A stretch of 62,754 bases of DNA from Thermoanaerobaculaceae bacterium (GTDB taxonomy: Bacteria; Acidobacteriota; Thermoanaerobaculia; Thermoanaerobaculales; Thermoanaerobaculaceae). The stretch spans positions 1 through 62,754 of the forward strand of contig JACADV010000073.1 in assembly GCA_013388425.1 (NCBI GenBank), given 5' to 3'. This document shows positions 48,402-58,955 of the stretch, one piece after another. The notes under the pieces were generated by a model. The model had not been told where the DNA came from. It did not search any database and worked only from the letters and a program-made list of their open reading frames with translations. The position numbers were made by a program, and so were the translations under genes. The stretch's first letter is position 1. Each line of letters starts with the position of its first letter.

Positions 48402-48683
48402 ATGGCGGGGAAGAGCGAGATCGTCGAGCGAATTGCCTTCGAAACGGGGATGCCCAAGGCGCACGCGGCCCGGGCCATCGAGGTGATGGTGGACGCCATC
48501 GGCGAGTGGCTGCAGCAGGGCGAGCGGGTGGTGGTGCCGGGACTGGGCAGCTTCTACGTTTCCGAGCGCCCACCTCGCGTGGTACGCAACCCGCGCACCG
48601 GTGCTCAGGTGGCCGTGGGTTCCTCGCGCACGGCGCGCTTCCGACCCGGCAAGGAGCTCAAGGGCCTCGTCAACCGGCGGTGA
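48402..48683 (+). CDS. HU/IHF-family DNA-binding protein
   Basis: A 93-residue histone-like protein. It shows the family order: two N-terminal helices (SEIVERIAFETGMPKAHAARAIEVMVDAIGEWLQQG), the VVVPGLGSFYV strand and the beta-arm RPPRVVRNPRTGAQVAV ending in ARFRPGKELKGLVN. The dimer wraps and bends DNA. The arm keeps the RNPxTG tip with the intercalating proline. A GAGG site lies about 8 bases before the ATG and TACTGT (48378-48383) could be a -10. HU versus IHF subunit cannot be settled. It ends 7 bases from the convergent kinase stop. Confidence 0.92.
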   Translation: MAGKSEIVERIAFETGMPKAHAARAIEVMVDAIGEWLQQGERVVVPGLGSFYVSERPPRVVRNPRTGAQVAVGSSRTARFRPGKELKGLVNRR

Positions 48684-48690
48684 CGGGCGC

Positions 48691-50361
48691 CTACTCCTGG
48701 AACGCGCCGCCGCCGATGAACTCGCGGAGGATCGAGGTGTTGGGCACGTCGTCCTGGAACACCGGTACGAACCAGGCCAAGAACTTCAGGAGACGGTACG
48801 CCTCGGTGTAGGTGGGGTGCTCGCGTGGCACCTCCAGCAGGAAGCGCTCCGCGTACACCTTGAGCACCGCTGGCTCGTACACCAGGGCGGAGTTGAAGAC
48901 CAGGTCCGCCTCCTCCTGGAACGGGAACACCCAGCGAGCCTCGCCACGGCGCACCGCCCCCCACATCTCCAGGGTGCGGGTGGCGGGGTGGCCGCGGAAG
49001 AGGCGGTCGCGCACGATGCGCCGCAGCAGGCGGGCGTCGGAGGTGAAGATCCGGTTGTGGTCGTCCAGGGTGAGCTGGGTGAGGGCGGAGATGAAGATGC
49101 GGAACTTTGCCTCCTCGGCCACCGCGGCGGTCAAGCGGTGGTTCAGCCCGTGAATGCCCTCCACGAGCAGGATGTCGTCGGGGTGGAGCTCCAGGCGCGT
49201 CCAGCGGTCGCGGGCCACGCGCCGCCCCAGCACGAAGTCATAGCGCGGCACGTCCACCGCCCGGCCCTGGAGGAGGGCTTCCAGGTGCTGGTTGAAGAGC
49301 TCCAGGTCCAGCGCCTCGAGGGCCTCGTAGTCCGGCTGGCCGTCGCTGCCCAGGGGGGTCTTGTCCCGGTCCACGAAGTAGTTGTCGATGGACAGGCCCA
49401 CTGGCCGCATGCCGTTGACGCGGAGCTGTACGCCGAGACGGCGGATGAAGGTGGTCTTGCCGGAGGAGGAGGGACCGGCCACCAGCACCAGGCGCACGCG
49501 CTGGCGCTCCTTGGCAATGGTGTCGGCAGCCGCGGCAATCTTCTTCTCGTGAAACCCCTCCGCCACCCGGATCACCTCGGCAATCTCACCCGACAGGCAC
49601 ATGCGGTTGAGCGAGCCCACGTTGGCAACGCCCAGGAGCTCGTTCCAGCGGCGGGTCTCGCGGTAGGTGGCGAAGAGCTTGGGTTGCGGGCGAAGCTCCG
49701 GCAGTTGGGTAGCGTCACCGTCGCGGGGGAAGCGGAGGAGGAGCCCGTCCTCGTAGGGGACCACGGCAAAGCCCTGGAGGGTCCCGGCGGAGGGAGCCAC
49801 TGCCCCGTGGGCGATGTCGAGGAAGGCACCGCACTGGATCACCGGCACGGTGGAGGAGCGGTAGGTGGAGAGGAGGTGAATCTTCGACTCGTCGCCGGTG
49901 CTCCGAAAGATTGCCTCCGCCTCCTCCAGGGTGACGGTGGTGCGCCGGAAGGGGCGGTCCTCGGCGCAGATCTCTTCCATACGCCGGGCGATGGAGGCTA
50001 CCGTGGCGTCGGTGAGGGGTGTGGGGCCGTGCCAGGAGTAGAAGTACCCGCCGCCCAGCGACTGGCCGACCACCAGGCGGGCCTCGGGGTACAGCTCCCG
50101 CACCGCCGCCATGAGGACCAGCGCCGCCGAGCGGCGGGCCACCGCCTCGCCCTCGCGGGAGGTGGAGCGCACCGCCTCCAGGTTTACCTGCCCGCCGCGC
50201 AGCGGGAAGTCCAGCATCACGAGCCTGCGGTTCACCAGGGCAGCGAGGATGTCGCGCGGCAGCTGGCCGTAGAAGGAGATCAGGAAGTCCTTCACGGAGG
50301 TCCCGCTGGGGACCTGTCTCCTCTCCCCGGCAAAGCTGACCACCACGGTGCGGTGCGGCAC
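48691..50361 (-). CDS. Nucleoside kinase: TGS/ThrRS-like N-domain fused to uridine kinase domain
   Basis: A 556-residue fusion. Residues 1-65 resemble a TGS domain ([14 protein letters not shown]). Residues ~70-270 resemble the second additional domain of threonyl-tRNA synthetase ([41 protein letters not shown]). Residues ~285-556 are a phosphoribulokinase/uridine-kinase domain with P-loop GPSSSGKT (296-303), [14 protein letters not shown] and [13 protein letters not shown]. This three-part family occurs in several phyla and is annotated as nucleoside (probably uridine) kinase; a regulatory role for the front part is speculative. GTG 50361 has a GGGAGG site upstream and TACAAT further up. It diverges from cysE. 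Confidence 0.88.
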   Translation of the reverse strand: MPHRTVVVSFAGERRQVPSGTSVKDFLISFYGQLPRDILAALVNRRLVMLDFPLRGGQVNLEAVRSTSREGEAVARRSAALVLMAAVRELYPEARLVVGQSLGGGYFYSWHGPTPLTDATVASIARRMEEICAEDRPFRRTTVTLEEAEAIFRSTGDESKIHLLSTYRSSTVPVIQCGAFLDIAHGAVAPSAGTLQGFAVVPYEDGLLLRFPRDGDATQLPELRPQPKLFATYRETRRWNELLGVANVGSLNRMCLSGEIAEVIRVAEGFHEKKIAAAADTIAKERQRVRLVLVAGPSSSGKTTFIRRLGVQLRVNGMRPVGLSIDNYFVDRDKTPLGSDGQPDYEALEALDLELFNQHLEALLQGRAVDVPRYDFVLGRRVARDRWTRLELHPDDILLVEGIHGLNHRLTAAVAEEAKFRIFISALTQLTLDDHNRIFTSDARLLRRIVRDRLFRGHPATRTLEMWGAVRRGEARWVFPFQEEADLVFNSALVYEPAVLKVYAERFLLEVPREHPTYTEAYRLLKFLAWFVPVFQDDVPNTSILREFIGGGAFQE

Positions 50362-50381
50362 GGGCCACCTCCCGGTCCGCC

Positions 50382-50387
50382 ATTGTA
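50382..50387 (-). promoter_or_regulatory. -10 element TACAAT of the nucleoside kinase gene
   Basis: On the minus strand TACAAT lies 20 bases before the GTG at 50361 with a GGGAGG ribosome site in between. It is only 26 bases from the cysE -10 on the other strand, making a compact divergent promoter region. Confidence 0.45.
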
Positions 50388-50413
50388 GAGAAGCGCCCGG
50401 CTCCCCTGGCGGT

Positions 50414-50443
50414 TACCATGGGGGGCGCTGGCACCGGTGCCAG
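50414..50443 (+). promoter_or_regulatory. cysE -10 element and 16-base perfect palindrome
   Basis: TACCAT (50414-50419) is a plausible -10 for cysE. Immediately after the expected start point comes CTGGCACCGGTGCCAG (50428-50443), a perfect 16-base palindrome. In DNA it could be a repressor operator; in RNA a tight hairpin ahead of the GGGGGAGG ribosome site. Confidence 0.45.
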
Positions 50444-50455
50444 GGGGAGGTGGAC

Positions 50456-51397
50456 GTGAGCAGCAAGCGGAGCAACTCAGGGCTGATCCGCGCCATCGAG
50501 GCCATCGTTCGGGCCGTGGAGGAGCGGGGCGAGCCACTGCTGCATTCGAGCGAGCAGCCACTGCCGCAGAAGCGGGAGGTCATCGCCATCGTGCGCGGCC
50601 TGCAGGAGGTGATCTACCCGGGCTACTTTGGGGACCAGGTGCTCTACCGGGAGTACCTCCACGGCCATCTGGGCGACCGCCTGTACGGTCTCGCCCGCGC
50701 CCTGGAACAGGAGGTCCGCAAGGCGCTCTCCAGCAGCTGCCGACTGCCCGGGGGCACGACCCAGCCTGCCGGCCAGGGGGATGCGGCGCGGGTGGTGAGA
50801 TCGTTTTTCGAGCAGCTCCCCACCGTGATGGAGCTGATTTCCGGCGACGTGGTGGCGGCCTACGAGGGGGATCCGGCGGCCACCTGTTTCGAGGAGGTGA
50901 TCCTGGCCTATCCCGGGCTCAAGGCCGTGTTCACCTACCGCATTGCGCACCTGCTGGCCCAGCTTGGCGTGCCGCTCATCCCGCGGATCATGACCGAGTT
51001 TGCCCACAACGAGACGGGGATCGACATCCACCCGGGTGCCAGCATCGGGCGGGAGTTCTTCATCGACCACGGGACGGGCGTGGTGATCGGCGAGACGACG
51101 GTGATTGGAGACCGCGTCAAGCTCTACCAGGGAGTGACGCTGGGGGCGCTCTCCATCCCGCGCGGGGAGCGGGGGGAGATGCTGCGGGGGGTGAAGCGGC
51201 ACCCCACCCTGGAGGACGATGTGGTGGTCTACGCTGGAGCCACGATCCTGGGCGGCCAGACGGTGGTGGGCCGGGGCTCGGTGATCGGCGGCAACGTGTG
51301 GCTCACCACCTCGGTGCCGCCGTACTCGCGGGTGACGCTGTCGCGCGACCAGCTGGCCTACGAGATCACCAACCGCAGCGGGCAGGGTGCGCATTGA
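50456..51397 (+). CDS. cysE: Serine O-acetyltransferase
   Basis: A 313-residue enzyme that acetylates L-serine with acetyl-CoA, the first step of cysteine synthesis. The N-terminal ~170 residues are helical, including [51 protein letters not shown]. From about residue 190 a left-handed beta-helix of hexapeptide repeats follows: [44 protein letters not shown], with catalytic His in IDHGTG. The long N-terminus matches the EpsC/SAT group that does not always bind CysK. GTG 50456 follows GGGGGAGG; the frame is open upstream but would run through the promoter. Confidence 0.92.
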   Translation: MSSKRSNSGLIRAIEAIVRAVEERGEPLLHSSEQPLPQKREVIAIVRGLQEVIYPGYFGDQVLYREYLHGHLGDRLYGLARALEQEVRKALSSSCRLPGGTTQPAGQGDAARVVRSFFEQLPTVMELISGDVVAAYEGDPAATCFEEVILAYPGLKAVFTYRIAHLLAQLGVPLIPRIMTEFAHNETGIDIHPGASIGREFFIDHGTGVVIGETTVIGDRVKLYQGVTLGALSIPRGERGEMLRGVKRHPTLEDDVVVYAGATILGGQTVVGRGSVIGGNVWLTTSVPPYSRVTLSRDQLAYEITNRSGQGAH

Positions 51398-51422
51398 CCC
51401 CCGCCGGGCGCTCTGGTAGGGT
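51394..51422 (+). promoter_or_regulatory. Promoter of lolA (leaderless)
   Basis: TTGACC (51394-51399), exactly 17 bases, then TAGGGT (51417-51422) preceded by TGG. The lolA ATG begins 7 bases after the -10, at the expected transcription start. The -35 overlaps the cysE stop codon. The best-formed example of the leaderless pattern in this window. Confidence 0.6.
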
Positions 51423-51429
51423 GGCGCCG

Positions 51430-52125
51430 ATGACGGGCCGAGCGCTGTTTTTTTGTTTTCTCGCGACGACTTCTTGGGCAGTCGCGCAGGAGCCTCTCCC
51501 CGCCGAGGTCCACGGGGTGGAGAAGCTGGCGCTGGTGGTGGCGCGGGTGAGCCAGGTACAGCGGGAGACGACGACCCTCACCGCCGAGTTCGAGCAGCAG
51601 CGCACCAGCCGTCTCCTCAAGGAACCGAGTCTCTCGCGGGGGCGGATGTACTTCCGGGCACCGGACACGGTTCGCTGGGAGTACGAGGCGCCACGGCCCA
51701 TGTCAGTGCTCCTGGCGGGGGGCGCGGCCACCACTTACCGCCCCGCCGAGAAGCGGGCCGAGCGGGTGGAGTTTGGCCGCATCCAGCGGCGGGTCCTGCG
51801 TTTCTTGGGCGCGGGCGAGCCGCTGGAGGAGCTGCGGCGGTACTTTTCCTTCACCTTTCGCGATCCGGGAACGACGGGCAACTACGTGCTCGAGCTCCAG
51901 CCCACGGCGCTGCAGATCAAGAAGCGCTTGGCGTCGGTCACCGTGGTCATCGACCGCGACCGCTTCCTACCGGTGGGTTTCGCGTACACCGAGCACGACG
52001 GCGACCGCACCGTCTACACCTTCTCCAAGATTCGCCGCAACGAACCGATCCCGGACGAGGTGTTCCAACTCCACATGCCGGCCGACGTGGTGCTCGTGGA
52101 GCTAAAGGTGAGGAGCTCCGAATAG
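51430..52125 (+). CDS. lolA: Outer-membrane lipoprotein carrier protein LolA
   Basis: A 231-residue periplasmic chaperone that shuttles lipoproteins from the LolCDE exporter to the outer membrane. Residues 1-19 form a signal peptide (LFFCFLATTSWAVAQ). The mature part shows the LolA pattern: TLTAEFEQQRTSRLLKEPSLSRGRMYFRAPDTVRWEYEAPRP, then VLRFLGAGEPLEELRRYFSF, ELQPTALQIKKRLASVTVVIDRDRFLPVGFAYTEHDGDRTVYTFS. A seven-T run lies in the signal-peptide codons. It is followed immediately by tgt (GTG directly after the stop). No lolCDE genes are in the window, though the MacB-like permeases are distant relatives. Confidence 0.85.
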   Translation: MTGRALFFCFLATTSWAVAQEPLPAEVHGVEKLALVVARVSQVQRETTTLTAEFEQQRTSRLLKEPSLSRGRMYFRAPDTVRWEYEAPRPMSVLLAGGAATTYRPAEKRAERVEFGRIQRRVLRFLGAGEPLEELRRYFSFTFRDPGTTGNYVLELQPTALQIKKRLASVTVVIDRDRFLPVGFAYTEHDGDRTVYTFSKIRRNEPIPDEVFQLHMPADVVLVELKVRSSE

Positions 52126-53244
52126 GTGATCGGTGGTTTCCGGGTCGTGGCCGAGGATGCAACGACCCACGCGCGGGCTGGCGAGCTCGTCACCGCCCAC
52201 GGCGTGGTGCGCACGCCGGCCTTCATGCCGGTGGGGACGGCGGGTAGCGTCAAGGGGTTGGCCCCCTGGGAGCTGGAGCGGTTGGCGCCGGAAATGGTGC
52301 TGGCCAACACCTACCACCTGTGGTTGCGGCCGGGGATCGAGACGGTGGAAGCCCTGGGGGGGTTGCACCGCTTCATGGCGTGGCGCGGGCCGATCCTCAC
52401 CGATTCGGGGGGGTTCCAGATCTTCTCCCAGGCGTCTCGGCGCACCCTCCAGGAGGACGGGGTGGTCTTCCGCTCGCACCTGGATGGAACGGAGATTGCT
52501 CTCACCCCCGAGGGAGCGGTGGAGGCGCAGCGGCGCCTGGGCGTGGACGTGGCCATGGCGCTGGACGTGTGTCCGGCCCTCCCCGCCGAGCCTGCCGAGC
52601 TGCAACGGGCGGTGGCCCTCACCTCGCGGTGGGGCGCCCGCTGCCGCCGGGCGCTGCCGCCAGGGGGGGCGACGCTGCTGTTCGGGATCGTCCAGGGCGG
52701 GCTCGACCTTGAGCTGCGGCGCCAGTCTCTGGCCGAGCTGGTCCCCCTCGGGTTTGACGGCTACGCCTTGGGGGGGTTCTCGGTGGGGGAGCCGGCGGAG
52801 GCCATGTGGGCCACGGTGGCGGAGGTGGCGCCGTTGTTGCCCGCCCAGCGGCCGCGCTACCTGATGGGGGTGGGCACGGTGGCGGACATTGTGCGGGCGG
52901 TGGCCGCCGGGGTGGATCTTTTCGATTGCGTGATCCCCACACGCAACGCCCGCAACGGGCTCCTCCACACCACGCGCGGCCCCGTTGTGCTCAAGCACGC
53001 CCGCCACCGGCGGGAGGCAAATCCGCCCGACCCCCAGTGCGACTGCCCCACCTGCCGCTCCTGCTCGGTGGGCTACCTCCGCCACCTCTACCTGGCGAAG
53101 GAAGCAGCGGCGGTCGTCCTCGCCACCGTCCACAACCTTTCCTTCTACCTCGCCTTGATGCGGAGGCTGCGTTCGGCTATCATCGCTGGCCGCTTTCCGG
53201 CCCTCTGCGCGCACCTTTTGGCCGAAACGCAGGAGGGCGGCTAG
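52126..53244 (+). CDS. tgt: Queuine tRNA-ribosyltransferase
   Basis: A 372-residue tRNA-guanine transglycosylase that swaps G34 for preQ1 in tRNAs with GUN anticodons. LTDSGGFQIFS holds the general-base aspartate, GIVQGG and YALGGFSVGEP line the base pocket, and FDCVIPTRNARNG holds the nucleophilic aspartate. The zinc site CDCPTC-X2-C with a downstream histidine is complete. The GTG start abuts the lolA stop with no gap, so translation is probably coupled. tgt-yajC-secD-secF is a widely conserved order. Confidence 0.95.
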   Translation: MIGGFRVVAEDATTHARAGELVTAHGVVRTPAFMPVGTAGSVKGLAPWELERLAPEMVLANTYHLWLRPGIETVEALGGLHRFMAWRGPILTDSGGFQIFSQASRRTLQEDGVVFRSHLDGTEIALTPEGAVEAQRRLGVDVAMALDVCPALPAEPAELQRAVALTSRWGARCRRALPPGGATLLFGIVQGGLDLELRRQSLAELVPLGFDGYALGGFSVGEPAEAMWATVAEVAPLLPAQRPRYLMGVGTVADIVRAVAAGVDLFDCVIPTRNARNGLLHTTRGPVVLKHARHRREANPPDPQCDCPTCRSCSVGYLRHLYLAKEAAAVVLATVHNLSFYLALMRRLRSAIIAGRFPALCAHLLAETQEGG

Positions 53245-53250
53245 GGAGAG

Positions 53251-53562
53251 ATGCTCATGGGTGCTCAGCAGCCAAACGCCTTCATGTCCTTCGTGCCGAT
53301 CCTCATCATGGTGGTGATCTTCTACCTGCTGCTGTTTCTGCCGATGCGGCGCAAGCAGAAGAAGCATCAGGAGATGCTCAACCAGCTCACGAAGGGGGAC
53401 CGGGTCATCACCAGCGGCGGGATCTTCGGCACGGTGGTCAACGTGGAGGGGGAGATCATCGAGCTGCGCGTGGCGGACAACGTGAAGATCCAGGTGGCGC
53501 GCAACGCCATCGCGGGTCTCGCCAAGGACGCAGAGACCATCAATCTCGGGCAGAAGGACTAG
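53251..53562 (+). CDS. yajC: Preprotein translocase accessory subunit YajC
   Basis: A 103-residue single-span protein associated with SecDF. A short N-terminal tail precedes one hydrophobic helix (FVPILIMVVIFYLLLFLPM), then RRKQKKHQEMLNQLTKGDRVITSGGIFGTVVNV, the invariant YajC motif, and a beta-rich cytosolic end. An AGGGAGAG site precedes the ATG. It sits between tgt and secD, spaced 6 and 8 bases. Confidence 0.95.
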   Translation: MLMGAQQPNAFMSFVPILIMVVIFYLLLFLPMRRKQKKHQEMLNQLTKGDRVITSGGIFGTVVNVEGEIIELRVADNVKIQVARNAIAGLAKDAETINLGQKD

Positions 53563-53570
53563 GGGGAGCC

Positions 53571-55133
<1,563 letters not shown>

Positions 55134-55142
55134 GGGGAGCCC

Positions 55143-56306
55143 ATGCGACTGTTCAAGAAGACCAACTTCCCCTTCATGAAGTACCGGTGGTTCTTCGTCG
55201 GTGCTTCGCTCACCCTCGTTGCCGCCAGCGTCGCCATGGTGCTGGTGGGTCCCGGCCTGGTGATGGGGATCGACTTTGCCGGCGGCACGCAGCTGACCGT
55301 CAAGTTCCAGGAGGAACCCGACCTGGGGCGGGTACGGGCGGCTCTGGAGTCGCTGCGCCTGGGTGCCGTGTCCATCCAGCGTTTCGACGAGGTGGAGCGC
55401 CACGAGTTTCTCGTCCGCCTCCAGAACCCCAAGCAGGAGGGCGACTTCACCGCGCGCATGCTGGAGGCCCTGGACCGCGAGTTCAACGCGGCAACGCCGG
55501 GGGTGCGCCTGAACCTCCAGGGCATGGAGGCGATCCGCGACGAATTGGTGATGGCCGACCCCGATCGTATCGGCAGCACGGTGGACGTACGCCGCACCCA
55601 CTACCAGCCCATGGCCGAGGCGATCCTGGCGCTGCGCAAGGAGCGGGGGATCCTCGCTTCCGCCGCCGATCTGCGCGGTTTGCCGGCGCTGTCGGCTGGG
55701 GTGCAGCAGTACCTGGCGGAGAAGGGTCGTTTTGGAGCGTTTTCCCTGCTCGCCGCCGACAACGTCGGCCCGCTGGTGGGCAAGGATCTGCGCAACAAGG
55801 CGATGCAGGCTGTCGGCTTCTCGCTCGTGGGCATGCTGGTGTACATCTGGTTCCGCTTCCGCTTTGCCTACGGCATCGGCGCCGTGGTGGCACTGTTCCA
55901 CGATGTGCTCATCACCCTTGGAGCCCTCTCCCTCACCGGACGCGAGATCAACCTGCCGACCATTGCCGCGCTCCTTACCCTGGTGGGGTACTCGGTCAAC
56001 GACACGGTGGTGATCTTCGACCGTATCCGCGAGCGCCTGAAGCTGGACCGCGGCAAGTCGCTCGCCGACACCATGGACCTGGCCATCAACCAGACGCTGT
56101 CGCGGACCGTCATCACCTCGGGGCTGACGCTGATCACCGTGGTGTGCCTGTACCTGTTCGGTGGCGATGTGATCAACACCTTTGCCTTCGTCCTGGTGGT
56201 GGGGATCGTGGTGGGCACGTACTCTTCAATCTACATTGCTTCCCCCATAGCCTTCGCGATCTCTACCGTCCTCGAGCGGCGGCGCGAGGCTCGCCGGCGC
56301 CGCTGA
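55143..56306 (+). CDS. secF: Protein translocase subunit SecF
   Basis: A 387-residue partner of SecD. The first loop has GIDFAGGTQLTVKFQ, the SecF counterpart of the SecD D1 motif. The membrane bundle includes GAVVALFHDVLITLGALSLTGREINLPTIAALLTLVGYSVNDTVVIFDRIRERL and INQTLSRTVITSGLTLITVV, both diagnostic. A longer periplasmic segment with a second hydrophobic-acidic repeat lies between residues 60 and 200, somewhat larger than in E. coli SecF (323 residues). A hairpin lies about 50 bases after the stop, before rel. Confidence 0.96.
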   Translation: MRLFKKTNFPFMKYRWFFVGASLTLVAASVAMVLVGPGLVMGIDFAGGTQLTVKFQEEPDLGRVRAALESLRLGAVSIQRFDEVERHEFLVRLQNPKQEGDFTARMLEALDREFNAATPGVRLNLQGMEAIRDELVMADPDRIGSTVDVRRTHYQPMAEAILALRKERGILASAADLRGLPALSAGVQQYLAEKGRFGAFSLLAADNVGPLVGKDLRNKAMQAVGFSLVGMLVYIWFRFRFAYGIGAVVALFHDVLITLGALSLTGREINLPTIAALLTLVGYSVNDTVVIFDRIRERLKLDRGKSLADTMDLAINQTLSRTVITSGLTLITVVCLYLFGGDVINTFAFVLVVGIVVGTYSSIYIASPIAFAISTVLERRREARRRR

Positions 56307-56354
56307 TCGGAGCGTCCTTCTCGGGGCGGGGAGACGCGAGGGAGGTGCTCGCCA

Positions 56355-56386
56355 ACGGCAGGCGAGCGGGTAGCTCGCCCTGCCGT
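56355..56386 (+). terminator. Hairpin between secF and rel
   Basis: ACGGCAGG and CGAGC pair with GCTCG and CCTGCCGT across a GGGTA loop, giving a 13-bp stem with one bulged C. It lies 48 bases after secF and 48 before rel. No T-run follows, so it may be a factor-dependent terminator or a 3'-end stabiliser. Confidence 0.45.
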
Positions 56387-56421
56387 CGGGGGGTGGCTGC
56401 GGCGGTGCGGCTCGTGTCCCC

Positions 56422-56427
56422 TACAAT
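56422..56427 (+). promoter_or_regulatory. -10 element TACAAT of rel (leaderless)
   Basis: TACAAT, 5 of 6 to consensus, ends 6 bases before the rel ATG; GGGGTC between them is at the wrong distance for a ribosome site. No -35 is visible. Confidence 0.5.
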
Positions 56428-56433
56428 GGGGTC

Positions 56434-58656
56434 ATGACGGAGTCGCTCCTCCGCTTCGAGGACATCCTCGAAATGGTAGCCAGCTACAAGCCGGACTGCG
56501 ACGAGGACTTGCTGCGTCGCGCCTACGTCTTTTCCGCCATGGCCCACCGCGGACAGGTGCGGGTGTCGGGGGAGCCGTACCTGGTTCACCCCCTGGCAGT
56601 GGCGCGCATCCTCGCCGAGATGCGCCTGGACGAGCTGGCCATCGCCACCGGCTTCCTCCACGACCTTCTGGAGGACACCTGGGTGAGCGAGAGCGAGCTC
56701 GAGGCGCAGTTCGGCGAGAAGATTGCCGCGCAGGTGCGGGCGCTCACCAAGATCAGCACCATGGAGCGGTCGTTCGCCGCCAGGGCGGCGGCGCAGGCCG
56801 AGACGTTCCGGCGCATGCTGCTGGCCTCGGTGGAGGACGTGCGGGTCATTCTCGTCAAGCTGGCGGACCGGCTCCACAACATGCGCACGCTCCACTTCCT
56901 GCCGGAGGCGAAGCGGCGCGCCATCGCCGCCGAGACGCTGGAGATCTACGCCCCCATCGCGCATCGGCTGGGGATCGGGCGCATCAAGGCGGAGTTGGAA
57001 GATCTGGCGTTCGCCCAGCTCTACCCGGAGGACCACCGGCGGCTGGTGGAGGAGCTGCAGCAGCGAGAGGACGCTGCCGGCTCGCTCATCGAGGAAATCC
57101 GCACCACCCTCGTGGGGATGCTGGAGGAGCACTCCATCCCCGGTGAGGTGCGGGGCAGGATCAAGCACCTCTACTCGATCTGGAGCAAGCTGAACCGCCA
57201 GGGGGTGGGTGTCGACCGCGTTTACGACTTCCTCGCCTTTCGCGTCATCGTCCAGACCGTCCCCCAGTGCTACGCCACGCTTGGCCTCGTCCACCAGCTG
57301 TGGCGACCGGTACCGGGGCGCATCAAGGACTACATCGCGATGCCGAAGCCGAACGCCTACCAGTCGTTGCACACCTCGGTGATCGGGCCCTCGGGGCACC
57401 CCTTCGAGATCCAGATCCGTACCCATGACATGGACGAGATTGCCGAGCGGGGCATTGCCGCCCACTGGATGTACAAGGAGGGCAGGGCCCGTCCCCAGGA
57501 CGCGGAGCGGGTGGCCTGGTTGCGGAGTCTGGTGGAGGGGCAGCAGGAGAACCCGCGGGAGTTCCTCGACTCCCTGAAGCTGAACCTCTACCCGGAAGAG
57601 GTGTACACCTTCACCCCCAAGGGCGAGGTGTACGCCTTCCAGCGCGGGGCTACCCCCATCGACTTCGCCTACCGCATCCACACGGAGGTGGGGCACCACT
57701 GCGTGGGGGCGCGGGTGAACGGGCGCCTGGTGCCGCTGCGCACGCCGCTGGAGAACGGCGACATCGTGGAGATCCTCACCTCGCCCAGCCAAGTCCCCAG
57801 CCGCGACTGGTTGGAATTTGCCGTGACGGCCCGGGCCAAGAACAAGATCCGGGCTTGGGTGAAGAGCGGCGAAAAGGAACAGGCCATCGAGGCGGGGCGT
57901 CGGCTCCTGGACCGCGAGGCGCGCAAGCTGGGGGTGGGTTGGAAGCAGCTGCGGGACGACAAGAAGCTGGCCGAACTGGCGGCGGAACACGGTTTTGGCA
58001 AGGTGGAGGAGCTGTTCGCCGCCATCGGCTTTGGGCGCCTCTCCCCCCGGGAGCTGCTGGGTCCGCGTCTCCCCGCGGAGGCGGAGGCGCCACGTGGCCC
58101 GGCACGAGAGCTGCCGGCAACGGTGACGACCGGTGCGGTGATCCTGGTCAAGGGCCAGGCCGGGCTGCTCACCTTCCGCGCCCGCTGCTGCAACCCGCTA
58201 CCGGGCGACGACATCGTGGGCTACATCACGCGGGGGCGTGGGGTGGCGGTGCACGCGGCCAGCTGTGCCAACGTGCGCCGGTTGCTGCTGTCGGCGGAGC
58301 GTGAGGTGGAGGTGGAGTGGGGCAGCGAAGAGGGGAGTTACGCCGTGCCGCTGCACGTGACCTTCGAGGACCGCCCCGGCATCCTCGCCGGGATCTCCCA
58401 GGCGATCACGGGCGAGGGGGGCGACATCCGCTCCTGTCACCTGGCCACCCACGACGCCGGTTCGGGCACCGTGGACTTCGTTGTGCAAGTGCGGGACCGG
58501 GAGCACGTGCGCCGCGTGATCGCCGCGGTTCGCGGCGTGGCCAACGTGCTCACCGCCGACTCGCGCTCCAGCCGGCGGTTACGATCTCCCGAGGCGGCCC
58601 TGCCGGCGGGCGAGGCGTCTCCCCCCCGCCGCCGCGGCCAGCGGATGCCCAACTGA
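56434..58656 (+). CDS. rel: Bifunctional (p)ppGpp synthetase/hydrolase
   Basis: A 740-residue long RSH enzyme controlling the stringent response. The N-terminal HD hydrolase is intact (AHRGQVRVSGEPYLVHPLAVA, FLHDLLEDT, KLADRLHNMRTL). The synthetase has YDFLAFRVIV, the RIKD form of the RXKD motif (PGRIKDYIAMPKPNAYQSLHT) that marks bifunctional Rel/SpoT enzymes, and FEIQIRT. TGS follows near residue 390 (VYTFTPKGEVYAF), then a helical/zinc-finger region with a CNPLPGDDI motif, and a C-terminal ACT domain (VTFEDRPGILAGISQAI). Both activities are predicted. No second RSH gene is in the window. Confidence 0.95.
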   Translation: MTESLLRFEDILEMVASYKPDCDEDLLRRAYVFSAMAHRGQVRVSGEPYLVHPLAVARILAEMRLDELAIATGFLHDLLEDTWVSESELEAQFGEKIAAQVRALTKISTMERSFAARAAAQAETFRRMLLASVEDVRVILVKLADRLHNMRTLHFLPEAKRRAIAAETLEIYAPIAHRLGIGRIKAELEDLAFAQLYPEDHRRLVEELQQREDAAGSLIEEIRTTLVGMLEEHSIPGEVRGRIKHLYSIWSKLNRQGVGVDRVYDFLAFRVIVQTVPQCYATLGLVHQLWRPVPGRIKDYIAMPKPNAYQSLHTSVIGPSGHPFEIQIRTHDMDEIAERGIAAHWMYKEGRARPQDAERVAWLRSLVEGQQENPREFLDSLKLNLYPEEVYTFTPKGEVYAFQRGATPIDFAYRIHTEVGHHCVGARVNGRLVPLRTPLENGDIVEILTSPSQVPSRDWLEFAVTARAKNKIRAWVKSGEKEQAIEAGRRLLDREARKLGVGWKQLRDDKKLAELAAEHGFGKVEELFAAIGFGRLSPRELLGPRLPAEAEAPRGPARELPATVTTGAVILVKGQAGLLTFRARCCNPLPGDDIVGYITRGRGVAVHAASCANVRRLLLSAEREVEVEWGSEEGSYAVPLHVTFEDRPGILAGISQAITGEGGDIRSCHLATHDAGSGTVDFVVQVRDREHVRRVIAAVRGVANVLTADSRSSRRLRSPEAALPAGEASPPRRRGQRMPN

Positions 58657-58729
58657 GGGCACCACCCGGGGTGGCCTGGCGCGACACGACCTGTGGCGAG
58701 GACGGTGGAGGGGCTCCGCGCGGGAGGGA

Positions 58730-58924
58730 TCAGCGGGTCGCCTTGACGATCCGCCCGGAGCGCAAGCAGCGGGTGCAAACCATGAGGCGCACGGTTCTGC
58801 CGTCGATGCGGGCCCGGACCGAGCGCAGGTTGGGCCGCCACCGGCGCTTGGAAACGTTGTGCGCATGGCTGATGGTGTGGCCGACCAGGGTACTCTTCCC
58901 GCAAACATCGCACGCTCGTGCCAT
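58730..58924 (-). CDS. rpmB: Large-subunit ribosomal protein bL28
   Basis: A 64-residue bL28. It starts ARACDVCGKSTLVGHTISHAHNVSKRRWRPNLRSVRA, the signature of the family, and ends VCTRCLRSGRIVKA. The two Cys pairs (CDVC and CTRC) make it the zinc-binding C+ form. A GGAGGAG site precedes the ATG by 4 bases. It converges on rel (73 bases apart, filled with GC-rich sequence without a clear terminator) and diverges from the pil operon. Confidence 0.96.
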   Translation of the reverse strand: MARACDVCGKSTLVGHTISHAHNVSKRRWRPNLRSVRARIDGRTVRLMVCTRCLRSGRIVKATR

Positions 58925-58955
58925 CGACTCCTCCGGCCCGCAGAGCGGGAGAGGA

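Noticed and set aside
58657-58729. Terminator between convergent rel and rpmB
   Set aside because: CACCCGGGGTG-like pairing exists near 58663, but it is short, has no T-run, and is not distinguishable from background GC pairing.
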